Origin: Achromobacter anxifer
Lineage (GTDB): Bacteria > Pseudomonadota > Gammaproteobacteria > Burkholderiales > Burkholderiaceae_B
Assembly (NCBI RefSeq): GCF_903652925.1
Contig: NZ_CAHLAR010000006.1
Location: forward strand, 62,001 to 126,000
Length of the DNA stretch: 64,000 nt
Reading direction: 5' to 3'
Part shown: piece after piece, positions 26,374-34,734 of the stretch
Numbering within the stretch: position 1 is the stretch's first letter
Layout of the letters: the number at the start of each line of letters is the position of its first letter
The notes under the pieces: model-generated
Databases searched by the model: none
Told to the model about the DNA's origin: nothing
Seen by the model: the letters and a program-made list of their open reading frames with translations, nothing else
Program-made: the position numbers and the translations under genes

Positions 26374-28548
26374 ATGACTCAACGCATCCAGCACCACGGC
26401 CTGCAAGTGGCGGCCAATCTCGACCAATTCATCGAACAGGAAGCCCTGCCTGGCACCGGCCTGGACGCAGACGGCTTCTGGAAGGGTTTCGCGGCCCTGG
26501 TGGACGACCTGGCCCCCAAGAACCGCGCGCTGCTGGCCGAACGCGACCGCCTGCAGGCCGAGCTCGACGGCTGGCACCGCGCCCACCCCGGCCCCATCGC
26601 CGACCCCGCCGCCTACCGCAAATTCCTGGAAGGCATCGGCTATCTGCTGCCTCAACCCGCCAGCGTGCGCGCCACCACCGACAACGTCGACACCGAGATC
26701 TCGCAGCAGGCCGGCCCGCAGCTGGTCGTGCCCATGTCCAACTCGCGTTACGCCCTGAACGCCGCCAACGCGCGCTGGGGCAGCCTGTATGACGCGCTCT
26801 ACGGCACCGACGCCATTCCCGCCACGCCGGGCGACACGGGCCGCGGCTACAACCCGGAACGCGGCGCCGCCGTCATCGCGCGCGCCCGCGCCTTCCTGGA
26901 CAGCGCCGCCCCGCTGGCCCAGGGCTCGCACGCCGACGCGCGCGGCTACACCGTGGAAAACGGCCAGCTGCGCGTGGCGCTGGCCAATGGCTCCACCGGT
27001 CTGAAGAATCCCGCCCAATTCACCGGCTACCAGGGCGAGGCGTCCGCGCCGTCTGCCATCCTGCTCAAGAACAACGGCCTGCACTTCGAAATCCAGATCG
27101 ACCGCGGCAACAGCATCGGCGCCACCGACGCCGCCGGCGTCAAGGACGTGCTGGTGGAAGCCGCGCTGACCACCATCATGGACTGCGAGGATTCCGTCGC
27201 CGCCGTGGACGCCGAGGACAAGGTCCACATCTACCGCAACTGGCTGGGCCTGATGAAGGGCGACCTGACCGAGGAAGTCACCAAGGGCGGCAAGACCTTC
27301 ACCCGCAAGCTCAACGCCGACCGCAGCTACACGCGCCCCGACGGTTCGCCGCTGACCCTGCATGGCCGTTCGCTCATGTTCGTGCGCAACGTGGGCCACC
27401 TGATGACCAATCCCGCCATCCTGGACCGCGAGGGCCGCGAGATCCCCGAAGGCATCCTGGACGCCGTGGTCACCAGCCTGGCCGCGCTGCAGGACCGCAA
27501 GCACAAGCTGAATTCGCGCACGGGCTCCGTCTACATCGTGAAGCCGAAGATGCACGGCCCCGTCGAAGCCGCCTTCGCCAGCGAGCTGTTCGACCGCGTC
27601 GAGGACCTGCTCAAGCTGCCGCGCAACACCCTGAAAATGGGCATCATGGACGAAGAGCGCCGCACCAGCATCAACCTCAAGGCCTGCATCGAGGCCGCCG
27701 CCGCGCGCGTGGCCTTCATCAACACGGGCTTCCTGGACCGCACTGGCGACGAGATGCACTCCAGCATGGAAGCCGGCCCGATGCTGCGCAAGGGCGACAT
27801 GAAGTCCACCGCCTGGATCACCGCCTACGAGCGCAACAACGTGCTGGTCGGCCTGGACGCAGGCCTGCGCGGCCGCGCCCAGATCGGCAAGGGCATGTGG
27901 GCCATGCCGGACCTGATGGCCGCCATGCTGGAACAGAAGATCGCCCACCCCAAGGCCGGCGCCAACACCGCCTGGGTGCCTTCGCCCACAGCCGCCACGC
28001 TGCACGCGCTGCACTACCACCAGGTCGACGTGCAGGCCGTGCAGCAGGAGCTGGAACGCACCAAGCTGGACAGCGTGCGCGACGACCTGCTGGGCGGCCT
28101 GCTGACCGTGCCGGTCGGCGACCCGTCCAAGTGGTCCGCCCAGGACGTCCAGCAAGAACTCGACAACAACGTGCAGGGCATCCTGGGCTATGTGGTGCGC
28201 TGGATCGACCAGGGCGTGGGCTGCTCCAAGGTGCCCGACATCCACAACGTCGGCCTGATGGAAGACCGCGCCACCCTGCGCATCTCCAGCCAGCACATCG
28301 CCAACTGGCTGCGCCATGGCGTGACCAACCGTGAGCAGGTCATGGAAACCTTCAAGCGCATGGCCAAGGTGGTCGACGGCCAGAACGCGGGCGACGCGCT
28401 CTACCGTCCGATGGCCGGCAATTTCGACACCTCGCTGGCCTTCAAGGCCGCCTGCGCGCTGGTGTTCGAAGGCCTGACCCAGCCCAATGGCTACACCGAG
28501 CCGCTGCTGCACAAGTACCGCCTGGAGTTCAAGGCCGCCCAGGCCTGA
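26374..28548 (+). CDS. glcB: Malate synthase G
   Basis: A 724-residue malate synthase of the single-chain G type; E. coli GlcB has 723. It condenses glyoxylate with acetyl-CoA to malate in the cytoplasm, for growth on glycolate, acetate or purine-derived glyoxylate. Visible landmarks are [15 protein letters not shown] near residue 270 (metal-binding and catalytic acidic residues), [10 protein letters not shown] near residue 388, [17 protein letters not shown] near residue 425 and [11 protein letters not shown] near residue 505. The gene is divergent from its likely regulator and ends in a strong terminator. Confidence 0.97.
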   Translation: MTQRIQHHGLQVAANLDQFIEQEALPGTGLDADGFWKGFAALVDDLAPKNRALLAERDRLQAELDGWHRAHPGPIADPAAYRKFLEGIGYLLPQPASVRATTDNVDTEISQQAGPQLVVPMSNSRYALNAANARWGSLYDALYGTDAIPATPGDTGRGYNPERGAAVIARARAFLDSAAPLAQGSHADARGYTVENGQLRVALANGSTGLKNPAQFTGYQGEASAPSAILLKNNGLHFEIQIDRGNSIGATDAAGVKDVLVEAALTTIMDCEDSVAAVDAEDKVHIYRNWLGLMKGDLTEEVTKGGKTFTRKLNADRSYTRPDGSPLTLHGRSLMFVRNVGHLMTNPAILDREGREIPEGILDAVVTSLAALQDRKHKLNSRTGSVYIVKPKMHGPVEAAFASELFDRVEDLLKLPRNTLKMGIMDEERRTSINLKACIEAAAARVAFINTGFLDRTGDEMHSSMEAGPMLRKGDMKSTAWITAYERNNVLVGLDAGLRGRAQIGKGMWAMPDLMAAMLEQKIAHPKAGANTAWVPSPTAATLHALHYHQVDVQAVQQELERTKLDSVRDDLLGGLLTVPVGDPSKWSAQDVQQELDNNVQGILGYVVRWIDQGVGCSKVPDIHNVGLMEDRATLRISSQHIANWLRHGVTNREQVMETFKRMAKVVDGQNAGDALYRPMAGNFDTSLAFKAACALVFEGLTQPNGYTEPLLHKYRLEFKAAQA

Positions 28549-28572
28549 TTCCGGCGCGTCCCGCAGTACCCC

Positions 28573-28603
28573 AACCGGACAGCCATTGCTGTCCGGTTTT
28601 TTT
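28573..28603 (+). terminator. Intrinsic terminator after malate synthase gene
   Basis: A perfect stem AACCGGACAGC/GCTGTCCGGTT with loop CATT is followed by a run of T, ending the malate synthase transcript. Confidence 0.95.
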
Positions 28604-28620
28604 CGCCTGCAGTCGCACGC

Positions 28621-28644
28621 AATTTCGCACGGTCGTGCTAAATT
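28621..28644. promoter_or_regulatory. TetR operator before its own gene
   Basis: AATTTCGCAC, centre GGTC, then GTGCTAAATT: a dyad with one mismatch, ending six bases before the TetR start codon. It is nearly identical to the perfect palindrome at 29308-29331, and the two flank the TetR gene. The position fits autorepression. Confidence 0.8.
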
Positions 28645-28650
28645 TGCGGC

Positions 28651-29268
28651 ATGACTGCCAAAACCGAGAAAAGCGAGCTGACCTTCGCGGCCATTGTGGA
28701 CGCGGCCCTGGACATGGCCGCGGCACAAGGCATGGAAAGCCTGTCGCTGGGCCAGGTGGCCAAGCGCCTGGGCATCAGCAAGAGCGGCGTGTTCTCGCGG
28801 GTGGGCTCGCTCGAAGCCCTGCAGCAGGCCGTGCTGGACGAGTATGACCGGCGTTTCATCGAGGCCGTGTTCACCCCGGCCATGGCCTATCCCCGCGGCC
28901 TGCCGCGCCTGAACGCGCTGGTCTCGCTCTGGATCGAACGGGCCAGCAATGTCGAAACGCTGACCGGCTGCATCTACGTGGCTGGCGCCTTCGAGTACGA
29001 CGACGTGGAATCCCCGCTGCGTTCGGTGCTGGAAGGCAACCTGCGGCGCTGGCGCGCCGCCATGCTGCGCACGGTCAACCAGGCGCTGGAGGCCGGCCAC
29101 GTCAGGCCGGACACGGATCCCGAACAACTGGTATTCGAGGTCTACAGCCTGATGATCGGCCTGATGCACGACGCCCGCTTCCTGCGTGACCCGAAGGCGC
29201 CCGAACGGGTGCGGGCCGCCTATGAACGTTTGATTTCGACTTACCGCAGTTTCAAGTACCTAGAGTAG
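28651..29268 (+). CDS. TetR/AcrR family regulator
   Basis: A 205-residue regulator. The N-terminal helix-turn-helix (SLSLGQVAKRLGISKSGVFSRVGSLEALQQAVL) is of TetR type, and the C-terminal part fits the TetR_C_6-like group. Identical-type palindromes lie just before the gene and just after it, ahead of a 37-codon frame, so the protein probably represses itself and the downstream gene. The natural ligand is unknown; regulators of this group often sense acyl compounds or drugs. Confidence 0.88.
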   Translation: MTAKTEKSELTFAAIVDAALDMAAAQGMESLSLGQVAKRLGISKSGVFSRVGSLEALQQAVLDEYDRRFIEAVFTPAMAYPRGLPRLNALVSLWIERASNVETLTGCIYVAGAFEYDDVESPLRSVLEGNLRRWRAAMLRTVNQALEAGHVRPDTDPEQLVFEVYSLMIGLMHDARFLRDPKAPERVRAAYERLISTYRSFKYLE

Positions 29269-29307
29269 TTTTTCCCGCGCCGGCTTCCGCCGGCCATTCT
29301 TCACTTC

Positions 29308-29331
29308 AATTTCGCACGGTCGTGCGAAATT
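29308..29331. promoter_or_regulatory. Perfect TetR palindrome before the small ORF
   Basis: Arms AATTTCGCAC and GTGCGAAATT are perfect complements around GGTC. It lies 15 bases before the ATG of the 37-codon frame and 40 bases after the TetR gene's end, so it can control that frame and the cysteine hydrolase behind it. Confidence 0.85.
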
Positions 29332-29346
29332 ATCCAGGAGCCTGAC

Positions 29347-29460
29347 ATGTGGATCGTTATCGCAGTGATCGTCATCTCGGCAGGGGCCAGCGTCTGGCTG
29401 CAATGGCGCGAACTGCTGCGGCAGTTGCCGGACCGCGCCGAGCATCTGGTACTTTTCTAG
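29347..29460 (+). CDS. 37-residue membrane peptide under a TetR operator
   Basis: A short frame with ATG at 29347, a GGAG site seven to ten bases upstream, and TAG at 29458. The product is one hydrophobic span (MWIVIAVIVISAGASVWLQW) and a charged tail (RELLRQLPDRAEHLV). No family is recognised. A perfect TetR-type palindrome right before it shows that transcription here is controlled. It may be a true small membrane protein or the 5' remnant of a longer gene removed by deletion; the hydrolase frame starts within 6-55 bases of its stop. Confidence 0.5.
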   Translation: MWIVIAVIVISAGASVWLQWRELLRQLPDRAEHLVLF

Positions 29461-29514
29461 AATGACATGGCCATCCCGTTCTATATTTCGAGTTCGCCTC
29501 CCCCGAACCTCGTC

Positions 29515-30375
29515 ATGCCGCGCTCCACTCATCTACTGATCATCGATCCGCAGAATGACTTCTGCGACCTGCCCGAGTCCTACCTGCCCCGCGATCCCGT
29601 GACGGGCAACATGCTTGCGCCCGCCCTGCCGGTCGCCGGCGCGCATGCCGACATGCAGCGGCTGGCGCGCTTCATCGACACGACCGCGTCCGCGCTGACT
29701 TCGATCACCGTGACGCTGGATTCGCACCACCGCCTGGACATCGCGCATCCGACCTTCTGGTCCACCGGAGACGGCCAGCCAGTGGCCCCGTACACCCAGA
29801 TCACCGCGGCGCAGCTGCGCGCCGGCGCGTTCCGGCCGCGCCACGCCGACGACCTGCCGCGCACCCAGTCCTATCTGGACGAGTTGGAAGCGCGCGGGCG
29901 CTACATGCTGATGGTGTGGCCGCTGCATTGCGAGATCGGCACGTGGGGCCACAACGTCCACGCCGACGTGCGCGCCGCCTACAGCCGCTGGGAAGACGAA
30001 CGCCAGTTCATCGTGCGCAAGGTGCCCAAGGGCATGAACCCCTGGACGGAGCACTACAGCGCGCTGATGGCCGAGGTCCCCGACGCCGACGATCCGCGCA
30101 GCCAGCTCAACCGCAGCCTGCTGGATTCGCTGGACCGCGCCGAACTCATCCTCGTCGCCGGCGAAGCCGGCAGCCATTGCGTCAAGGCCACGGTCGAACA
30201 CCTGGCAGAACACCTGCCGGGGCGCGACCTGTCGCGCCTGGTGCTGCTAACCGATTGCATGAGCCCGGTAGCGGGCTTCACGGATGCGCAAGCTTCGTTC
30301 CAGCAACGCATGCGCGACCTCGGCATACAGGCGCGCACCAGCGTGGACATGGCGCGGGCCCTGCTCGCGGCCTGA
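29515..30375 (+). CDS. Isochorismatase-like cysteine hydrolase (nicotinamidase related)
   Basis: A 286-residue hydrolase. The family's catalytic Asp is in STHLLIIDPQNDFCDLPE at the start, the His/metal region in TVTLDSHHRLDIAHPTFW, and the nucleophilic Cys in LILVAGEAGSHCVKATV near residue 222. Nicotinamidase relatives hydrolyse amides; this one is longer than classical PncA (about 210) because of inserted loops near residues 80-150. Start 29515 matches the family; ATG 29467, six bases after the small ORF, is an alternative and would suit coupling. It may share the TetR-controlled promoter. Confidence 0.82.
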   Translation: MPRSTHLLIIDPQNDFCDLPESYLPRDPVTGNMLAPALPVAGAHADMQRLARFIDTTASALTSITVTLDSHHRLDIAHPTFWSTGDGQPVAPYTQITAAQLRAGAFRPRHADDLPRTQSYLDELEARGRYMLMVWPLHCEIGTWGHNVHADVRAAYSRWEDERQFIVRKVPKGMNPWTEHYSALMAEVPDADDPRSQLNRSLLDSLDRAELILVAGEAGSHCVKATVEHLAEHLPGRDLSRLVLLTDCMSPVAGFTDAQASFQQRMRDLGIQARTSVDMARALLAA

Positions 30376-30450
30376 TCCACCCGCCCAAAGACAACGGCCG
30401 CCTGCTTGCGCATGGCGGCCGTGTACAACTGCGACAGGATCTTCGGCGGC

Positions 30451-31047
30451 TCAGGGCGCGCCGTCTTCCTTGCCCTGGCATTCCACATACAGGGCGCCGA
30501 TCGCCTCGCACAGGGCCGCGGGCTGCTGGAACAGGCGGGCGATCAGGATACAGCCCTGCACTGTCGCGAACACCGCGCGGGCGGCCACGTCAGGCGTGCC
30601 GGCGAATTTCATGGTTCCTTGCGCCGCGCCTTCGGCCAGCACCCGGGCCAGCCAGGCTTCATGCGCGCGGAAGAATCCCTGCAAGGCGCCGCGCACCCGT
30701 TCCGGCAGCGAGTTGACCTCGGCGGCCAGCATGCCGGCCAGGCAGAGTTCGCCCGAGCCACAGGCGCGCGATTCCATCATCGACAGGTATTGATCGAGCT
30801 GCTCGTGCGCGGACAGGGAAGCATCGATGCCGCGCATGGCTGCAAGCGCGCGCGTGCTGTAGGCCTCGACGGCTTCGTAGAGCAAGTCGTCCTTGCCCGG
30901 AAAGTAATAGTGGATGCTGGACGTCTTCACGCCCACATGCTCAGCCAGGTCGCGGTAGCTGAAGCCGTTGCATCCGCGCGTGCGGATCAGCTTCTCGGCA
31001 TGGGCCAGAAGCAGTTCGCGAGTGGTGTTGGAAGTAGGAGTGTCCAT
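30451..31047 (-). CDS. TetR/AcrR family regulator of the DUF4148 pair
   Basis: A 198-residue regulator with a TetR helix-turn-helix (SYRDLAEHVGVKTSSIHYYFPGKDDLLYEAV) and a helical ligand domain with three Cys (RACGSGELCL, VQGCIL). An ACCTA-N4-TAGGT dyad lies 12 bases before its start, and closely similar dyads precede both downstream-oriented DUF4148 genes. It probably represses itself and those two genes. The ligand is unknown; the Cys residues could be redox sensitive, but that is speculation. Confidence 0.88.
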   Translation of the reverse strand: MDTPTSNTTRELLLAHAEKLIRTRGCNGFSYRDLAEHVGVKTSSIHYYFPGKDDLLYEAVEAYSTRALAAMRGIDASLSAHEQLDQYLSMMESRACGSGELCLAGMLAAEVNSLPERVRGALQGFFRAHEAWLARVLAEGAAQGTMKFAGTPDVAARAVFATVQGCILIARLFQQPAALCEAIGALYVECQGKEDGAP

Positions 31048-31058
31048 GGCTGAATATT

Positions 31059-31072
31059 ACCTACTAATAGGT
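31059..31072. promoter_or_regulatory. Shared TetR operator, site 1
   Basis: ACCTA-CTAA-TAGGT, a dyad in the promoter of the 30451-31047 TetR gene. It matches sites 31534-31551 and 31916-31933 in spacing, core and arms. Confidence 0.75.
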
Positions 31073-31177
31073 TGATTCGTCATCGGTTTGAGCGGCGTTG
31101 CCGCTGCACCAAAGCCCGTGCGGACCCCGGCCGGGAAACATCCCGCCCCCCGGGGTCCGCATGTGCCAGCATGAAAC

Positions 31178-31483
31178 TCAGCCTTGCACGGGCGGGTAAG
31201 CCAGTTCGGCGCTGTTCGTCAGGCCTTGGGCGCGGGCGGCGGCCAATTCCTGCTGCACTTGCTTGCGGGTCTTGTCGCCGGCGGCGGCAAATTGGGTCGC
31301 GGCGTAACCTTCTTCGCCAGACACCAGTTCGCCATTGGCGCGGGCCTGGGCCAGTTCCTGCTGCACCTGGGCGCGGGTCACCGTGCTTTCGGTGTTCAGG
31401 GCGGGCGGATAGTCCAGCTCGCCGGCTTGCGCGGCGCCGATAAAGGAAGCGGACAGGATCAGGGCGGATACGAGGGTCTTCAT
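31178..31483 (-). CDS. DUF4148 protein, copy 2
   Basis: A 101-residue exported protein with signal peptide (LVSALILSASFIGAAQA). The mature part has two DUF4148 repeats (TRAQVQQELAQARANGEL and TRKQVQQELAAARAQGLT), each followed by a tyrosine-proline or tyrosine-alanine turn. It differs from the neighbouring copy by one residue (Ala for Val near residue 19). RBS GGAG precedes the ATG. A TetR-type dyad lies 50 bases upstream. Function unknown; expression is probably induced when the TetR protein releases DNA. Confidence 0.9.
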   Translation of the reverse strand: MKTLVSALILSASFIGAAQAGELDYPPALNTESTVTRAQVQQELAQARANGELVSGEEGYAATQFAAAGDKTRKQVQQELAAARAQGLTNSAELAYPPVQG

Positions 31484-31533
31484 GGTTGATCTCCAGTAAG
31501 GATCGGATGCTGCATCAGGGTTTTGCTGTAGAG

Positions 31534-31551
31534 CTATCTACTTATAGATAG
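31534..31551. promoter_or_regulatory. Shared TetR operator, site 2
   Basis: CTATCTA-CTTA-TAGATAG, a perfect seven-base-arm dyad in front of DUF4148 copy 2. Core and spacing match the site before the TetR gene. Confidence 0.78.
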
Positions 31552-31569
31552 ATATCCGGTCAAAAAAAC

Positions 31570-31875
31570 TCAGCCTTGCACGGGCGGGTAAGCCAGTTCA
31601 GCGCTGTTCGTCAGGCCTTGGGCGCGGGCGGCGGCCAATTCCTGCTGCACTTGCTTGCGGGTCTTGTCGCCGGCGGCGGCAAATTGGGTCGCGGCGTAGC
31701 CTTCTTCACCAGACACCAGTTCGCCATTGGCGCGGGCCTGGGCAAGTTCCTGCTGCACCTGGGCGCGGGTCACCGTGCTTTCGGTGTTCAGGGCGGGCGG
31801 ATAGTCCAGTTCGCCGGCTTGGACGGCGCCGATGAAGGAAGCGGACAGGATCAGGGCGGATACGAGGGTCTTCAT
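31570..31875 (-). CDS. DUF4148 protein, copy 3
   Basis: A 101-residue exported protein almost identical to the neighbour at 31178-31483 (one residue changed in the signal peptide, GAVQAG for GAAQAG). Same two-repeat layout and same GGAG ribosome-binding site. It has its own dyad operator at 31916-31933. It is the last host gene before the ICE boundary. Confidence 0.9.
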   Translation of the reverse strand: MKTLVSALILSASFIGAVQAGELDYPPALNTESTVTRAQVQQELAQARANGELVSGEEGYAATQFAAAGDKTRKQVQQELAAARAQGLTNSAELAYPPVQG

Positions 31876-31915
31876 GGTTGATCTCCAGATAACGATTGCG
31901 TAGCGGTTCTAAAAA

Positions 31916-31933
31916 CTATCTACTTATAGGTAG
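31916..31933. promoter_or_regulatory. Shared TetR operator, site 3
   Basis: CTATCTA-CTTA-TAGGTAG, a dyad with one mismatch before DUF4148 copy 3. It keeps the same centre as site 2 and one TAGGT half like site 1. Confidence 0.77.
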
Positions 31934-31934
31934 A

Positions 31935-32225
31935 TGACTAGAGAAATAAAAAATGTTCGGTGTCAAGTATTTTCAAGGCATCCCATTTGGCCTGAAACCT
32001 TATACGAGACAGCAAGTTAGCTCTGTATCGTGCCACCCGATGGCACCTCGGCGGTGTGGGCTAGGTGCCACATGAGAGCGTTGGGAGAGAAAGCCGGATC
32101 GCGCTACATCGGACACGGAGTGCAGCGTCGGCAACCGACCTGAACTCCCATATTACCGGCTTCCCAAACGAAGAACGCACGGCCTGGAGCCGCGCGTTCT
32201 TCATTAAATCTATGTCGGAGCATCG
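31935..32225. other. ICE end region, non-coding
   Basis: About 290 bases of lower GC without a gene. It contains interlocking dyads: GTGCCA (32030-32035) with TGGCAC (32041-32046), and GGCACCT (32042-32048) with AGGTGCC (32063-32069), which could be recombinase or accessory-factor sites near the attachment site. The family's core site (TTTTTCAT-like) was not found as an exact match; TTCTTCAT at 32198-32205 is the nearest but lies in the arm of the terminator hairpin. The exact junction is therefore open. Confidence 0.45.
32171..32201 (-). terminator. Terminator of the tra/trb operon
   Basis: A 13-base stem (AAGAACGCACGGC with GCCGCGCGTTCTT, one wobble) and a five-base loop lie 25 bases beyond the DUF2274 stop. 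Read on the minus strand it continues TTCTTCGTTTGG, a moderate T-rich tail, so it can end the long transfer transcript. Confidence 0.65.
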
Positions 32226-32474
32226 TCATCCTGACTTCGGGGTGGCGACGGCCTTGGCCTTGCCACCCCGCTTGAATCCCCGATCCCCCGCCATGAAGGC
32301 TTCGAGCATGTGCGGGATCAGCGTGGCCGCATCGACCGCTTCGCCATAGGTCTGCGCATGAAGAGCGGCGTACCGGTCTAGATCCATTTTCAGGCTGGCT
32401 GGACAAGCGAATGTCAGCTTGGTGCTGCTGGTCGATGGCAGCGGCCCAAGCCGGAGTTTTCTGGCCATGTTCAT
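32226..32474 (-). CDS. DUF2274 family protein
   Basis: An 82-residue protein whose ATG overlaps the trbI stop (ATGA). It has a basic start (MARKLRLGPLP), a conserved middle (STKLTFACPASLKMDLDRYAALHAQTYGE) and ends in a basic tail (FKRGGKAKAVATPKSG). DUF2274 genes follow trbI in many Tn4371-type and related conjugation operons; the middle part looks like a ribbon-helix-helix-type small DNA-binding protein, but function is not established. It is the last gene of the transfer operon. Confidence 0.85.
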   Translation of the reverse strand: MNMARKLRLGPLPSTSSTKLTFACPASLKMDLDRYAALHAQTYGEAVDAATLIPHMLEAFMAGDRGFKRGGKAKAVATPKSG

Positions 32475-33733
32475 CGGGCACCTCCACGCTGAAGAAAGAG
32501 CGGCTGGTAAGCTCGAACCTGTAAATCCCTTGCCACGATGATCCGCACCGGCAACCCCGGCCGCGCTGTCAGCGTCGGCTGGATGTTCATGTTGCGCCGG
32601 GTCATCTCCTGCCCCACTTGGTTCACACTGTCCTGCAGACCATCGCGCCCGGCAATGACGATGCGGTTGCCGTTCTGCCGATTCTCCGGCGCGGCCAACT
32701 CGGCGCCGATACCCAGCAGCGTGGTCAGCGCCGCCCCGGCAAAGATGCGGCCCCAATGCTGATCCACTTCATCCTCCAACCCTGCGTAGCCCGCAGGATC
32801 GGTGCCGACAAGGTTGTCGAGCGTCAGCGAGGATGTGTCTGGCAAGATGATCCGGTTCCACACCATCTGCACCCGGCTCTGCCCGAAGCTCACCTGGCTG
32901 TTGTATTTGCCCAAAATGCGCGAGCCCTGCGGAATCAGCAGGAACCTGCCCGTAGCCGTGTCATAGACCGGCTCCGTCACCGTGGCGATCACATCGCCCG
33001 GCAGGTCGGACTTGATGCCTGTGACCAGCGCCGCTGCGATCACCGTCCCGGCCATCACCTGGTACGGCGAGGCTGGCATTTGGAGATTGCCGGAATTGCG
33101 AGTCTCCTTGGAGCCGCCTTTCAGGAACGCCTCTTTCTGGTCTTGCCGGTTCTGCACGGTGGTGGGATCACTGGGCTGGGCCGCCGTCGAGGCCGGACCG
33201 GCCGCCAGCGGATCGAACCCTGCCAAGGCGTTGGCCATGCCGGGTGCTCCGGGCGCCGCCTGCGCGACAGCGCCAGCGGCTTGGCCCGGCTTTCCCGAGC
33301 GGAAGAACACCGCCGAAGCCGCCGCCGCTTCGGCCTCCTTGCGCAAGGCGTCGTTGGGATCATGTCCCGGCGGCATGTAGGTGGGCTGCTGCGCCGCCAC
33401 GATGGCCGGCCCCAGGTCGCCCGGCAGCGGCGGCCCCAGCTCGGGCACCTTCGGCAGTTTCGAGTAATCGGACGGCAACCCATCCAGCCCTTCGGACTTT
33501 GAGACCCGATCCACGTTGTACAGCTCGTTCTGCCAGCCTGCGCCGCGCCGGTGCGGCTGCAGGGCCCAGATCGTGGCCCCGAGCACGGCGACCGACAGGC
33601 CGCCGGTGAGCATGGCCAGCGTGCGCCGGTTCAGGCGCGTGACCGGGCGCGGCTGGGCGCGCAACGCCATCGCTTCGGGCGCCGCCTTGCCCCCCTGAGA
33701 AGTGGCATGGTCGGGGGTGTTGTCTTGGCTCAT
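32471..33733 (-). CDS. trbI: Conjugal transfer protein TrbI (VirB10 family)
   Basis: A 420-residue VirB10-like protein. A cytoplasmic start is followed by one transmembrane helix near residues 38-57 (LAMLTGGLSVAVLGATIWAL), a proline-rich periplasmic part, and the C-terminal beta-barrel domain (VIAAALVTGIKSDLPGDVIA, GSRILGKYNSQVSFGQSRVQ). It spans both membranes and links the inner-membrane ATPases with the outer-membrane core of the type IV secretion system. ATG 33733 has GGAGGA seven bases upstream; the in-frame TTG two codons before it is not needed. Confidence 0.95.
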   Translation of the reverse strand: MSQDNTPDHATSQGGKAAPEAMALRAQPRPVTRLNRRTLAMLTGGLSVAVLGATIWALQPHRRGAGWQNELYNVDRVSKSEGLDGLPSDYSKLPKVPELGPPLPGDLGPAIVAAQQPTYMPPGHDPNDALRKEAEAAAASAVFFRSGKPGQAAGAVAQAAPGAPGMANALAGFDPLAAGPASTAAQPSDPTTVQNRQDQKEAFLKGGSKETRNSGNLQMPASPYQVMAGTVIAAALVTGIKSDLPGDVIATVTEPVYDTATGRFLLIPQGSRILGKYNSQVSFGQSRVQMVWNRIILPDTSSLTLDNLVGTDPAGYAGLEDEVDQHWGRIFAGAALTTLLGIGAELAAPENRQNGNRIVIAGRDGLQDSVNQVGQEMTRRNMNIQPTLTARPGLPVRIIVARDLQVRAYQPLFLQRGGAR

Positions 33734-33735
33734 GC

Positions 33736-34734
33736 TCAATTCCTCCGTGCCACGCCATCGGTGCGCTCAATTCGCACCACGGCGCCCTTATCGCCACCCA
33801 GGCGCAGCTCGGCCGCACCAAACAGCCGATCCACGATGTAGTACGGCGAGCGGAAGCGGTAGTTCACCAGTTGTCCGTCGCCTTGCGCGCCGATCACGAA
33901 CATTGGCGGTAGCTCGCCTTGAGCGATGCCCGCCGGAAACTGGATATAGACCTTCTCGCCATCGTCAAAGGCCCGCAACGGCTTCCACGGCGGATTGCTG
34001 CCGCTGACCGCGTAGCGGAAACGGATCTTCTCCAGCGACAGCCCGGCATCGACCGGCGCGGCGGCGCTGGCCGCTTGTGCCTGGCGCTGCAGGGCCAGCA
34101 TCCTGTCCTTGGGGTATTCCCAGGACACCGAAGCCATCCATGTCTTCTCGGTCGAAGTCAGTTCTAGCAGGTAGGTGCGCCGACTGGTCGTGATGACCAA
34201 ATTGGTCTTGAGGCCCGAGCGGATGGGCTTGACCATCACATTGACGCGCAGCGCATCGCCGCTGCCGCTCGATGTGTCGCCCACGATCCAGCGCACCGTG
34301 TCACCGGCAGCCACCGTCACCAGTTCCTCGCCCGGCTGGAGCGCGATCACGGTCACGCGACCCACGGCCGCATAGACCTGGTACAGCGCGCCATCAGTGA
34401 ACGGCCAGACCTGGATGGCGTTCACATAGCCCTCGCGTGTGGGCGCAACACGGGCCTCCGTGTTCGCACGGGTCACGCGCACCTTCTCGTCGGGCGATTC
34501 CAGTGTGGCCTTGGCATCACCGGCCAGCGGCTTCATCTGTCCAGGCAGTGCCAGCACCTCGGGCACGGTCACGACCTCCACGGGCTTCGGCGCCTCGGGC
34601 AGCGGCTGGGCCTGCACCGGCCCATCCAACGAGATGGATGGCGGCGGAGTCCCCTGCGTGGCGCAGCCCGAGAACAAAACGGTGGATGCCAGTAGGATCA
34701 CAGGCAAGGCGGGTTTACGGAAATGTCCATTCAT
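33736..34734 (-). CDS. trbG: Conjugal transfer protein TrbG (VirB9 family)
   Basis: A 332-residue outer-membrane core component. The N-terminus is a lipoprotein signal with the lipobox LFSGC, then a proline-rich linker, the VirB9 N-domain (IQVWPFTDGALYQVYAAVG) and the C-terminal beta domain (RYAVSGSNPPWKPLRAFDDG, FVIGAQGDGQLVNYRFRSPYYIVDRLF). It forms the outer-membrane ring with TrbI. Its ATG overlaps the trbF stop. The lipobox means it may combine VirB9 with the lipid anchor that VirB7 provides elsewhere. Confidence 0.95.
   Translation of the reverse strand: MNGHFRKPALPVILLASTVLFSGCATQGTPPPSISLDGPVQAQPLPEAPKPVEVVTVPEVLALPGQMKPLAGDAKATLESPDEKVRVTRANTEARVAPTREGYVNAIQVWPFTDGALYQVYAAVGRVTVIALQPGEELVTVAAGDTVRWIVGDTSSGSGDALRVNVMVKPIRSGLKTNLVITTSRRTYLLELTSTEKTWMASVSWEYPKDRMLALQRQAQAASAAAPVDAGLSLEKIRFRYAVSGSNPPWKPLRAFDDGEKVYIQFPAGIAQGELPPMFVIGAQGDGQLVNYRFRSPYYIVDRLFGAAELRLGGDKGAVVRIERTDGVARRN

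Larger units (their letters stand above)
31173..31888 (-). repeat. Tandem duplication of a DUF4148 gene (about 324 bases, period 392)
   Basis: Positions 31173-31496 and 31565-31888 are nearly identical, with about eight base differences, mostly silent. The match starts a few bases after the gene's end and stops just past the ribosome-binding site; the upstream promoter parts have diverged except for the operator. This indicates a recent gene duplication or gene conversion confined to the coding part. Confidence 0.92.

Noticed and set aside
26362-29169. Minus-strand open frame of 935 codons across malate synthase and the TetR gene
   Set aside because: Antisense shadow of two well-supported genes, His- and Gln-rich, with no motif.
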